Positions 44,427-53,600 of a DNA stretch of 64,000 nucleotides are shown here, piece after piece (the first letter of the stretch is position 1; every line of letters starts with the position of its first letter). A program made the translations under genes and the position numbers. Under the pieces are notes generated by a model. It did no database searches. It saw only the letters and a list, made by a program, of their open reading frames with translations, and was not told where the DNA came from. The DNA is taken from the NCBI GenBank assembly GCA_026705925.1, contig JAPOZT010000011.1, positions 276,857-340,856 of the forward strand, given 5' to 3'. This DNA comes from Gemmatimonadota bacterium. Lineage in GTDB: Bacteria; JAAXHH01.

Positions 44427-45515
44427 ATGAGCACCGATCAGGCCAAACAGGAACAGGGCATCAAGGCGGTCAACCAGGAATACACGCAGTACGACCAGGT
44501 GGAAAAGGAACAGACCTACAACCTGGCCGAGGGCGCGGCGGAAGAGGAATTCGACGAAGAAACGCAGATCCGGACCTGTGACATGAGCCTGTTCCACCAC
44601 GGCGGACCGGAGGGCAGAGCACAGTTCGCCCGGGACATCGGCGAGGCCATGGAAGGCATCGGTTTCGTGATCCTCGAGAACCACGAAATCCCGCCCAGCC
44701 TGTACGAGGAGGCCGAACGCAAGGTGGCTGAGTTCTTCACGGCCACGCCCATGGCGGACAAGATGAAGTACGAGGCGGAGCGGCACGGTTCGGTCAACCA
44801 GGGCTACTTCCCGATCAAGCAGACCAGCCGGATGCATCCCGACCTCGTCGAGGGCTGGGTCTTCTGCCGGCGGGCCTTCAACCTGGGCGAGAACCCGGAC
44901 TACCGCGAGACGGACTACTGGCCCGCGGCAGGGTACGAACCGTTCTTCCGGCAGGTCATCCAGCGCCACGAACAACTGATCCTGCCCCTCATGCAGAGCA
45001 TCCTCACCTACCTGGGCTGCGATCCGTCCCTCTACAACGAGAAACTCACCCGGACGAACTTCGGCTTCCGGCTCAACTACTACCCGCCCATCACCAAAGA
45101 GGACGACGAGTCCGGGGCCGGTCGCATGCTGGGCCACGAGGACGTGGACCTGTTCACCATCCTGCCCTCCCACGGGGTGGACGGCCTGCAGGTGCTCAAC
45201 CGCGAAAACATGAAGTGGATCCGCCTCAATCCCCCGGAAGGCAGCATCATCATCAACACGGGCGACTACATGCAGCGGATCACCAACGACCGCCTGCCCT
45301 CCACCACGCACCGGGTCAGCAAGCCGCAGGACGCCAGCCTCTTCGGCTCCGCCCGCGTCAGCATCCCCATGGCCGTCTACGTCTGGGAGGAAGAGATGCT
45401 CGAGGTACTGCCCAACACGGGCGAACCCAAGTACGAACCCATCTCGGCCGTCCAGTTCCACACCCGGACCACGAGCAAGTACTACGGCGACGACTACGCG
45501 GTGGACGATGATTGA
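44427..45515 (+). CDS. 2-oxoglutarate/Fe(II) oxygenase, isopenicillin-N-synthase-like
   Basis: The 362-residue protein has an N-terminal DIOX_N region (QFARDIGEAMEGIGFVILENHEI) and the catalytic jelly roll with H237-x-D239 (GHEDVDLFTIL), distal H295 (STTHRV) and the 2-oxoglutarate-binding R310-x-S312. Relatives hydroxylate or cyclise secondary metabolites, gibberellins or flavonoids. An unusual acidic/Gln N-terminus (residues 1-45) precedes the domain. It is followed after 82 nt by a third PhyH gene; both may act on one compound. Confidence 0.9.
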   Translation: MSTDQAKQEQGIKAVNQEYTQYDQVEKEQTYNLAEGAAEEEFDEETQIRTCDMSLFHHGGPEGRAQFARDIGEAMEGIGFVILENHEIPPSLYEEAERKVAEFFTATPMADKMKYEAERHGSVNQGYFPIKQTSRMHPDLVEGWVFCRRAFNLGENPDYRETDYWPAAGYEPFFRQVIQRHEQLILPLMQSILTYLGCDPSLYNEKLTRTNFGFRLNYYPPITKEDDESGAGRMLGHEDVDLFTILPSHGVDGLQVLNRENMKWIRLNPPEGSIIINTGDYMQRITNDRLPSTTHRVSKPQDASLFGSARVSIPMAVYVWEEEMLEVLPNTGEPKYEPISAVQFHTRTTSKYYGDDYAVDDD

Positions 45516-45597
45516 CGAGTGGACGATGACTAAGGACACCCGGAAATGCTGACGCGAGAGGCCGCGAACTAGGAACCGACCCACGAAAGGGCGGCGC

Positions 45598-46356
45598 ATG
45601 ACTCCCCACGAGCAGTACCTCTTCGACCTGCAGGGCTTCATCGCGGTCCCGGACGCCCTCGACGCCGGACAGCTCGACGAGTTGAACCGCATCCTGGACG
45701 AAAAGATCGACGAAGACATGGAACCCAGCGCGACCACGCACCGGTTCGGCTTCACGATGCTCGACTGGGGACCGGCTTACCGCGACCTGATCGACAACCC
45801 GCGCATCGTCCCCTACCTGGAGCACATCGTCGGACCGCGGTTTCGGCTGGACCACGACTACGCCGACATCATCCGGAAAGGTGACGGACCCATCGGCACG
45901 ACCCTCCACGGCGGCGCCATCCCCTTCGACCCGCTGTATTCCTACACCTGCGTCAACCAGGAGATCCGGTGCGGCCTGTCCGTTGTCGCCTACAACCTGA
46001 AGGACGTGAACCCCGGCGACGGCGGCTTCGGCTGCGTGCCCGGCAGCCACAAGGCCAACTTCCGGTTCCCCGACGAGTGGCGCAACCTCAAGACCGACCA
46101 GCCCTTCATCCGCGCCGTGACCGGCAAGGCCGGCACCGCCGTCATCTTCACCGAAGCGCTGACCCACGGCACCTTATCCTGGCACGGCGACGAACGCCGC
46201 ACCCTCTTCTACAAGTACTCGCCCAACTCGGTATCCTGGTATGCGGAGTACTACGAAGCCGATAAGTACGAGGGACTTACGGAACGGCAGCAGAAGATCC
46301 TCGAAGCGCCGAACGCGCGGTACGGGCAGCGGTTTAAGCGTGGGGTAGTTGTGTAG
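45598..46356 (+). CDS. PhyH family protein 3 with an HxG iron motif
   Basis: The 252-residue protein keeps the PhyH layout: QGFIAVPDAL start, a conserved GGFGCVPGSHK turn, and the distal iron histidine H190 (ALTHGTLSW) with R200. However, at the place of the HxD motif it has H104-G105-G106 (TTLHGG): the metal-binding carboxylate is missing and replaced by glycine. The H104-H190 distance (86) equals that of the intact paralogues here (80-89). In other non-haem iron enzymes this replacement opens a site for halide and is the hallmark of halogenases (HxA/HxG). A loss-of-function or another ligand set is equally possible. Confidence 0.85.
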   Translation: MTPHEQYLFDLQGFIAVPDALDAGQLDELNRILDEKIDEDMEPSATTHRFGFTMLDWGPAYRDLIDNPRIVPYLEHIVGPRFRLDHDYADIIRKGDGPIGTTLHGGAIPFDPLYSYTCVNQEIRCGLSVVAYNLKDVNPGDGGFGCVPGSHKANFRFPDEWRNLKTDQPFIRAVTGKAGTAVIFTEALTHGTLSWHGDERRTLFYKYSPNSVSWYAEYYEADKYEGLTERQQKILEAPNARYGQRFKRGVVV

Positions 46357-46457
46357 ATGGGCTGGTAGGATCTTAGGAAAGACCCCAAGCTGTACTGTTT
46401 TTGCAAATTAGTTAATCCCATAAGCCTAGTCAGCAACCAAAATAGTGGGAATTCCAA

Positions 46458-48899
46458 ATGGCCCTGAAGAAGTCCCAACTGTATTCCTCTCTTTGGCAAA
46501 GCTGCGATGAACTTCGTGGTGGCATGGACGCCTCTCAGTATAAGGATTACGTCCTTACACTGCTATTCATGAAGTACGTCACCGACAAGGCGGCCAAAGA
46601 CCCAAAAATGCTTATCGTAGTGCCCGAGGGAGGGAGTTTCTCCGATATTGTAAAGCTGATCGGCGATAAGGAGATCGGCGATAAGATAAACACGGTGATC
46701 GCCACCCTCGCGGAAGAAAACGACTTGGTAGGCGTCATAGATCAAGCGGATTTCAACGATGAAAACAAGCTGGGGTCCGGTAAAGAAATGCAGGACAGGC
46801 TTTCCAGGCTTGTTGCCATATTCGACAGCCTAGATTTCGGCGCAAACCGGGCTGATTGGGATGATCTCCTCGGCGACGCTTACGAGTATCTGATGATGCA
46901 CTTCGCCACGGAGTCCGGAAAGAGCAAGGGACAGTTCTACACGCCGGCCGAAGTTTCGCGTATCATGGCCCAGGTGATCGGCATCGGACAGGACACCCGG
47001 CAGTATCAGACCCTCTACGACCCGACCTGCGGTTCAGGTTCTCTCCTGCTCAGGGCCGCCGATGAGGCACCGAGTGGCATTTCCGTCTACGGCCAGGAGA
47101 TGGACAACGCCACCTATGCACTGGCGCGGATGAACATAATCCTGCATGGTCACGAGACCGCCGTTGTGTGGCAAGGAAACACTCTTGCCGCTCCGTATTT
47201 CAAGAACGATAACGACCGTCTCAAGACCTTTGACTTTGCCGTTGCCAATCCGCCCTTTTCCGCCAAGGCCTGGTCCAATGGTATTGATCCTGCCAACGAC
47301 GAGTTCGGGCGTTTTGGCTACGGTATCCCTCCTGCCAGAAACGGCGACTACGCCTTCCTCCTTCACCTCATTGCGTCGCTCAACAGCAAAGGCAAGGGTG
47401 CGATCATCCTGCCACACGGCGTACTGTTCCGAGGCAACAGGGAAGCGGACATCCGCAAGAACCTCATCCAACGCGGATTCATCAAAGGTATCATCGGCCT
47501 GCCACCCAACCTGTTCTACGGCACCGGAATCCCCGCCTGCATCGTGGTTTTAGACAAGGGAAATGCCCATGCGCGCGGCGGCATCTTCATGATCGACGCG
47601 AGCAAGGGTTTCCGCAAGGACGGCAACAAGAACCGCCTGCGGGCACAGGACATCCACCGGATCGTCGACGTGTTCAACCGGCAGATTGAGTTGCCGCGTT
47701 ATTCCCGCATGGTCCCGACCGCCGAGATCGCCGGTCCTGCTAACGACTATAACCTCAATATCCCACGCTACGTCGATTCGAGCGAGTCGGAGGACCTGCA
47801 CGACCTCGACGCGCATCTGCGCGGCGGCATCCCGGACCGCGACCTCGACGCGCTCGGTGCCTACTGGGACGTGTTCCCCTCACTCCGCCGAACGTTGTTT
47901 GTCGGCAACGGCCGCGAGGGGTACAGCGAAAGTCGCATCGAGACGGGACAGGTGAAATCCGCCATTCTCGATCACGGGGAATTCAGATCGTACCAAGCCC
48001 GTGTTTCAGTTGTTCTCGACGATTGGTGCAAGGCACACGAGGCCGTTCTGAAGGGACTGGAGATAGGTGCCAATCCCAGGGAAATCATTCGCACCCTGGC
48101 AGAGGATTTGCTGGCGCGTTTCGCCGACATGCCGCTGCTCGACCCATACGACTTGTACCAGCGGTTGATGGATTATTGGGACGAGACGATGCAGGATGAC
48201 GTGTACCTGATCACCACGGACGGTTGGAACGAGACCATCAGACCGCGTAGTATCATCGAAGACAATGGCCGAAAGATCAAAGAAGCGCCGGATCTCACGA
48301 TCAAGCGCATAAAGTACAAGATGGATTTGCTTCCGCCGGAACTGATAGTCTCTCGGTACTTTACCGGCGATCAAACTGCTATCGAAGCCCTGCAGGCGAA
48401 GCAAGAAATCGCCAGCAGGATAATGGAGGAGTTTGTTGAGGAGCATGCCGGTGAAGAGGGTTTGCTGGCGGATGTCGTCAATGACAAGGACAAGGTCACC
48501 AAGAGCAGTGTCACGCAGCGGCTCAAGGCCATCCGATTCGAGCCGGAGTGCGTGGAAGAACAAGATGCCCTCAAGCAATGCAAGACACTGATCGATGCTG
48601 AGACTAAGGTGACCAAGGCCGTTAAAGTCGTCCAAGGACTCTTGGACGAGAAAGTGCTGCTCCGCTACACTACTCTCACAGAAAATGAGATCAGGACGCT
48701 TGTAGTAGAAGACAAGTGGTTTGCGAGCATACGGGCCGTTATCGAGGATGAGGTGCAAGAGATTACACAGCAGCTTGTCGGGCGCGTGACGGAACTGGAA
48801 GAACGCTACGCCCGACCGTTACCTGAGTTGGAGCGGGAAGTGGAGGTGTTCGGCGCAAAGGTAGTGGAGAACTTGAGGCGGATGGGGATTTCGCTATGA
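46458..48899 (+). CDS. hsdM: Type I restriction-modification methyltransferase subunit HsdM, long form
   Basis: The 813-residue protein contains the HsdM N-terminal helical domain (SQLYSSLWQSCDELRGGMDASQYKDYVLTLLFMKYV), the N6-adenine methyltransferase core with D188-PTCGSGSLLL (AdoMet site) and N264-P-P-F (catalytic) and a GQFYTPAEVS motif. About 300 extra residues after the usual end (from about 500) are helical and charged, as in the long HsdM class. HsdM with HsdS methylates adenine and forms the core of the restriction complex. It opens the defence island; GC is already lower than upstream. The stop is 301 nt before hsdS. Confidence 0.95.
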   Translation: MALKKSQLYSSLWQSCDELRGGMDASQYKDYVLTLLFMKYVTDKAAKDPKMLIVVPEGGSFSDIVKLIGDKEIGDKINTVIATLAEENDLVGVIDQADFNDENKLGSGKEMQDRLSRLVAIFDSLDFGANRADWDDLLGDAYEYLMMHFATESGKSKGQFYTPAEVSRIMAQVIGIGQDTRQYQTLYDPTCGSGSLLLRAADEAPSGISVYGQEMDNATYALARMNIILHGHETAVVWQGNTLAAPYFKNDNDRLKTFDFAVANPPFSAKAWSNGIDPANDEFGRFGYGIPPARNGDYAFLLHLIASLNSKGKGAIILPHGVLFRGNREADIRKNLIQRGFIKGIIGLPPNLFYGTGIPACIVVLDKGNAHARGGIFMIDASKGFRKDGNKNRLRAQDIHRIVDVFNRQIELPRYSRMVPTAEIAGPANDYNLNIPRYVDSSESEDLHDLDAHLRGGIPDRDLDALGAYWDVFPSLRRTLFVGNGREGYSESRIETGQVKSAILDHGEFRSYQARVSVVLDDWCKAHEAVLKGLEIGANPREIIRTLAEDLLARFADMPLLDPYDLYQRLMDYWDETMQDDVYLITTDGWNETIRPRSIIEDNGRKIKEAPDLTIKRIKYKMDLLPPELIVSRYFTGDQTAIEALQAKQEIASRIMEEFVEEHAGEEGLLADVVNDKDKVTKSSVTQRLKAIRFEPECVEEQDALKQCKTLIDAETKVTKAVKVVQGLLDEKVLLRYTTLTENEIRTLVVEDKWFASIRAVIEDEVQEITQQLVGRVTELEERYARPLPELEREVEVFGAKVVENLRRMGISL

Positions 48900-49200
48900 G
48901 AGGGGTTTTGTACAGTTGGTTGGGGCGAGTACATCATTAAGCACGATCTGATAACAGGCCTTTGTTGGTAACTTGACGACCTGAAGGATGAACGAACAGT
49001 GATGGCTGAGTAAACAACCGTTTCGGTTGGTCAGAAGTAGCCAAACGATAACGCTCAGAGACTCGGTGAGGGAAACTAGTTGCAGTACGCAACGGCTTGG
49101 TCCGACTCCGGGGATACTGAAGTCCATCCTGGACGAAGTATGACTCGTGTTGTCTTCGATACCGGAACCAAGTTTACGACTTACGAGACCAGGTGAATGG
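48900..49200 (+). ncRNA. Non-coding gap between hsdM and hsdS with several short-loop hairpins
   Basis: This 301-nt stretch has no credible protein but several perfect hairpins with tight loops: CAACCG-TTT-CGGTTG (49015-49029, flanked by TGGCT 49003-49007 and AGCCA 49039-49043), GTTGC-AGTAC-GCAAC (49079-49093) and GTCCA-TCC-TGGAC (49122-49134). Such density is a sign of a structured RNA. One possibility is a remnant of the 5' region of a group II intron whose reverse-transcriptase gene was lost; another is a regulatory leader for hsdS. Neither is proven. Confidence 0.4.
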
Positions 49201-50550
49201 ATGAATGCTAGACAGGAAATCGTGGGCAAAGTTCTTGGCGATGTATGCCCCGCGGCACCTGACTGTGCGTATCCTCACGCCGTACCCGCGTCGTTGCACG
49301 ACACGCAGGCAGACAGCGCGGATATGGTGCCGACTGGTTATAAGCGGACTAATTTGGGGATTATTCCGGAGGATTGGCGAGCGATGGCAATCGGCCTGTT
49401 TGCTAACGTGATTCGAGGTGCATCACCTCGGCCCATCGATAACCCTGTTTGGTTTGATTCTCACTCAAAAATCGGCTGGCTTCGTATTTCAGATGTAACA
49501 GACTCGGGAAAGTTTCTATTTGACACCACTCAGAATCTGTCCGCTGCTGGGATCGCCAATAGTCGTCCTGTAAAGTGTGGGAGTCTCGTAATGAGTATCT
49601 GTGCCACTGTGGGCAGACCAATAATTACGAGAAAAGACGTTTGTATTCATGACGGCTTTGTTGTCTTCGATAACCTGAGAGCTGACAAGGAATATCTCTA
49701 TTATGTTCTATTAAACATGGAACCGAGTTGGTCAAAACATGGCCAAACAGGTTCTCAAATGAATCTGAATATCGGTTTGATTAGCTCGACTGTTGTTCCT
49801 TTACCTCCCCTAGTTGAACAACGCGCCATTGCTGAGGCGTTGTCGGGTGTGGATGGGTTGATTGCGGCATTGCAGACCTTAATTACCAAGAAGCGAGCCG
49901 TCAAGCAGGCCACCATGCAGCAACTCGTCACTGGCAGAACTCGTCTTCCAGGGTTCGGTGGGGCGTGGGGAATGATGCGGTTGGGGGATTTTACGACGAT
50001 TCGGAATCAGAAAGTGTTACCTACGAATGTTCCTTCAGATACACCTTGCGTCGAACTTGACCATATCGGACAAGGTAATGGGCGGTTACTGGGATGTTCT
50101 ACGGCACATCTTTCTGCATCGTCCAAGTATCGGTTCAGAGTTGGCGATTTGCTCTTTGGGCGGCTTCGTCCATATCTTCGCAAGTTCTGGCTAGCCGATC
50201 GTGCAGGTTTATGCACGACTGAGATATGGCCATTAGTGACCGACCCACGACACGCGGTCGGTGGGTTCTTACACGCTCTCGTGCAAAGTGACCGATTAGT
50301 CGAGGCGGCATGCATTTCATACGGAACACACATGCCACGTGCCGACTGGAATGTAATGCGGAACCTTAACGTTTATTTACCAAAGGTTCGGGAACAACGT
50401 GCCATCGTCTCGATTCTCTCCGACATGGACATCGAGATCTACGCACTGGAACGACGTCGGGACAAAACCCAAGTATTCAAGCAAGCAATTGTCCAACAAC
50501 TGCTCAGTGGCAGAACAAGGTTGGTTCATCCCGGGATTTCTTCCGTTTAA
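49201..50550 (+). CDS. hsdS: Type I restriction-modification specificity subunit HsdS
   Basis: HsdS recognises the DNA target with two half-domains. Each is visible with its conserved helix: EQRAIAEALSGVDGLIAALQTLITKKRAVKQATMQQLVTGRTRLPGF after target domain 1, and EQRAIVSILSDMDIEIYALERRRDKTQVFKQAIVQQLLSGRTRL at the end. The variable target domains lie before each helix (about 60-210 and 255-400). The start is either ATG 49201 after AGGTGA or, without a ribosome site, ATG 49324, which begins the usual VPTGYKRTNLGIIPEDW. The target sequence cannot be predicted. Confidence 0.92.
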   Translation: MNARQEIVGKVLGDVCPAAPDCAYPHAVPASLHDTQADSADMVPTGYKRTNLGIIPEDWRAMAIGLFANVIRGASPRPIDNPVWFDSHSKIGWLRISDVTDSGKFLFDTTQNLSAAGIANSRPVKCGSLVMSICATVGRPIITRKDVCIHDGFVVFDNLRADKEYLYYVLLNMEPSWSKHGQTGSQMNLNIGLISSTVVPLPPLVEQRAIAEALSGVDGLIAALQTLITKKRAVKQATMQQLVTGRTRLPGFGGAWGMMRLGDFTTIRNQKVLPTNVPSDTPCVELDHIGQGNGRLLGCSTAHLSASSKYRFRVGDLLFGRLRPYLRKFWLADRAGLCTTEIWPLVTDPRHAVGGFLHALVQSDRLVEAACISYGTHMPRADWNVMRNLNVYLPKVREQRAIVSILSDMDIEIYALERRRDKTQVFKQAIVQQLLSGRTRLVHPGISSV

Positions 50551-50644
50551 TTGTGTAACGAGTTGGCTCTTCGTTGCGAAGATCTGAGCAATCTCTACGG
50601 TACCTTTTACCGGTAAACTCCACGGAGAAAAAACTGGAAAGCAC

Positions 50645-53600
50645 ATGATCGATTTTGACAACCCCGAACTGAAACATCTCGCAAAGGTCCTTAAGAAGTA
50701 CAAACTACGAGATACCGTAAGTCGCGTTGCCAGCCTACTCACCGTACCATCACTCCATGCGAATGCTCTTCGAATAGAGATCCTTGTTCATCTTGCAGTG
50801 ATTCACTGTAGAGGGACCAGAAGGCCTTCGTTGAAAGTTATAGAACGTTGGCTAAATGATATACTAGGAAACACGTCCGTAAAGTCTGCAGAAGACCCAG
50901 CTGAGGATGTTTTCATCACAAACATTAGAACCCCCGAAGGCAATCGACGGTTGTTTGAGGGTATTTGGCATTCTAGTTGTTACTTTACACAGACGGTTAT
51001 CGACATTCTATGCTCCCAAACAGTACCACCAGAATTCAGGAGACTGCTCCCCCCCATATTTACGTTACTGAAACTGAGCGATATTGTCGCGGATAGAGTT
51101 GGTTTACAAAGGTGGCATTCTGAGTCATCAACCCCCAAGGGTTCATGTAAGTTGTCTACTGCGACCCGGATTATCGACAGAGGGAACTTCGTATCCTTCA
51201 CCGCAGACGAACTTTCTAAGTATCAGATTAACCCCGCCGTATTGGAACCTTTTACACTTAAGCCTCACGATAGGAAGCTCCTTCTATCAGAGACATTAGG
51301 CCATACTTCACTTGAGCGATACCCACTATTGAAAGTTGGGAACATGTTTGTTCTTGCTTTGCCGAATGCAATTGGCCCTGCAATCAGGAGGTTTCTTTTA
51401 GGTAGGCTACAAACGTTGGGGCTTCTGCCGAACTTTGAACAGATACTAGCTTCTTATCAGTCTTTCCAGGTCGAATCTGATGGAGTAAGCAGATTCGATA
51501 ATGCGGATTCCACTGCATCGTTAAGCACAAATTCTACAGATCTACCAATTAACGATTGGTTGTTGAAGGTAGATGAAAACCGGTACTTGCATTTGGTCCT
51601 CCTTAATTGCCCTTTGGAACCACTGCACAACGAAGGCCTAGACAGCTTTATTGAATATCGAAAAGAAACCGAGGAATCTATATGTGCTTACCTAAATCGA
51701 ACAGTAGACCAATGCATGGCTTCATCAGGAAATAGCGACGGAACAACCTTATTGGTGACAGGTGGATTGGGCGGTAACTGCGGTTTTAGATTCCGAAACT
51801 GGTCGAACCGATGGTGTCTTTCGGCAGTATATATATCAGATTTCCTTATGTTGGTAGGTGATCCAGCCCAATCAATCGTGCGATTTTTGAAATTCATCAA
51901 GCAAAAAAGATGGGCAGAAAAACACGGAGTAAAGTTCACAGATTTCATCAGTGATTACACCTTTTTCTGTTTTTGGTTAAGGACTGGATTTCAGATAGTT
52001 CCTCCCGAACTCTCAGTGAATCCAGGATCCGTTCTATGTGTGGATGTCGGTTACCCACTAAATGTACGCACCAAATGCAGAAGTACCCTCGACCACCATG
52101 TAATCCAAACTACACAGGACGTTTATGTAGACGTCATGCGGATTGATGTAGATCCGTACTTCGATTCCCTCACAACTCGCCCGATGTATGCAAGCATTGA
52201 TCACGTTCGATTCGGTGTACTTGCAGGTGCGATAGAAACTGAACGGGGGGCCAGTTGGTTCAGTATACGCCTACGCGAAAAGGATGATAGATTTCGTGAC
52301 TTTGCTTATCAGTTTTGGAATGGGTTTATTGACTTATTTTACAGGGTTGTGGTCGAATATGAGTCACAGAACTCAGACCTGCAATCTAAGCCAATCGAGG
52401 TATGCCTTGACCTTACGGATGTTGTTATGCCTAAAGTCGATGGAGAATTACAATCGGCACCGGATATCATTGAACCAGAAATATCAGTAAAGAACGTTGT
52501 TGCCATTGTAAAACTCCCAACGAATCTCCTGCAGTTCTTCCAACAACCAGAAAACTTTGGAGAGCGGTATGTTGTTAAGTGTATCGCGAAAGCCATTTTG
52601 AAGTTACATACTAGAGGAGTAGAGGACTACGACGATAGCATAGATGATTCTTTCACAAACAAGGTGATCGGTGATGCTGGTGTACGAGTACTACATGCCA
52701 TTACAAGTCACGACAGAGTCGAGCATCTTTTACAAAAACATAGCCAGAATCCGACCTTGCTTGCACAGGAGGACTTTGTATTTGCTAAACTAGAACTGTC
52801 CGATGGTTGTCGACCGACTGTAAATGCTGGCAGAATCGATTCGAGGAGTTCGTGTAACGATTTCTTGAACTGTGTTGTTGTCAAAATCTGGAATCAAATA
52901 CGCGATCAACTGAAGGATCTTGATCGGACATCGGTTCTACAAGCCATGTTTTTAGCTCATGAAAACATCATCCAGGACCGCAATCGTTGGCGTCGAACTG
53001 CAAGGGCTGTTCAAGCACTTTACGGATCAATTGATGATGTCCATTCTACAGTTCATGAACAAGAGGGAATGAGAAGTATTACAGACTTAGCAATTCGAAC
53101 CTTGTTGGAAATTGCAATATGTGAATGCCCAGACTCTGAAGGAGATCCGTTATCACAAGAACAGATGGGTGAGCTACTCGCGAAAGCTGCCCTGATGCAG
53201 GAAGTTGCAGCTCACTCCGATGGAATAAGAAATAAGCTGATCGATCCCCAGATCGAACTGCATGACAATGGCTCCTACTCCATAGACCGCGAGTTTATCA
53301 ATACTGTTATCGGACCGTTTATCAAAGCGCACGTTACTGATGATTTTAATGAATCAGCATCTAAATACGATGACCTATATCGTAACCGACTTTCTGAAGG
53401 GCCAAAGCCAGTTGAGGAAGTTTATACGGAGGATTTCCTACACGCATTTGAGTATGAGTTCGGAATTGCGTTACAAGATGCCGTAGTGGGAATTGAGGAG
53501 ATCTTCGAAATTGCAGCGGATTATGATAAGATTGTAGTTACCACGACAGTTGGTGAGATAAAAAGAAGATTGTCTTCAAAAAGAGGATTCTCCGAAAGCC

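Noticed and set aside
46357-46457. Attachment site or tRNA at the left edge of the defence island
   Set aside because: No tRNA, no integrase and no direct repeat with 61322-61755 were found by reading, so integration by site-specific recombination is not supported.
48894-49229. 111-codon minus-strand frame between hsdM and hsdS
   Set aside because: No start signal, no domain, and it is antisense to the hairpin-rich element. It probably arises from the non-coding sequence.
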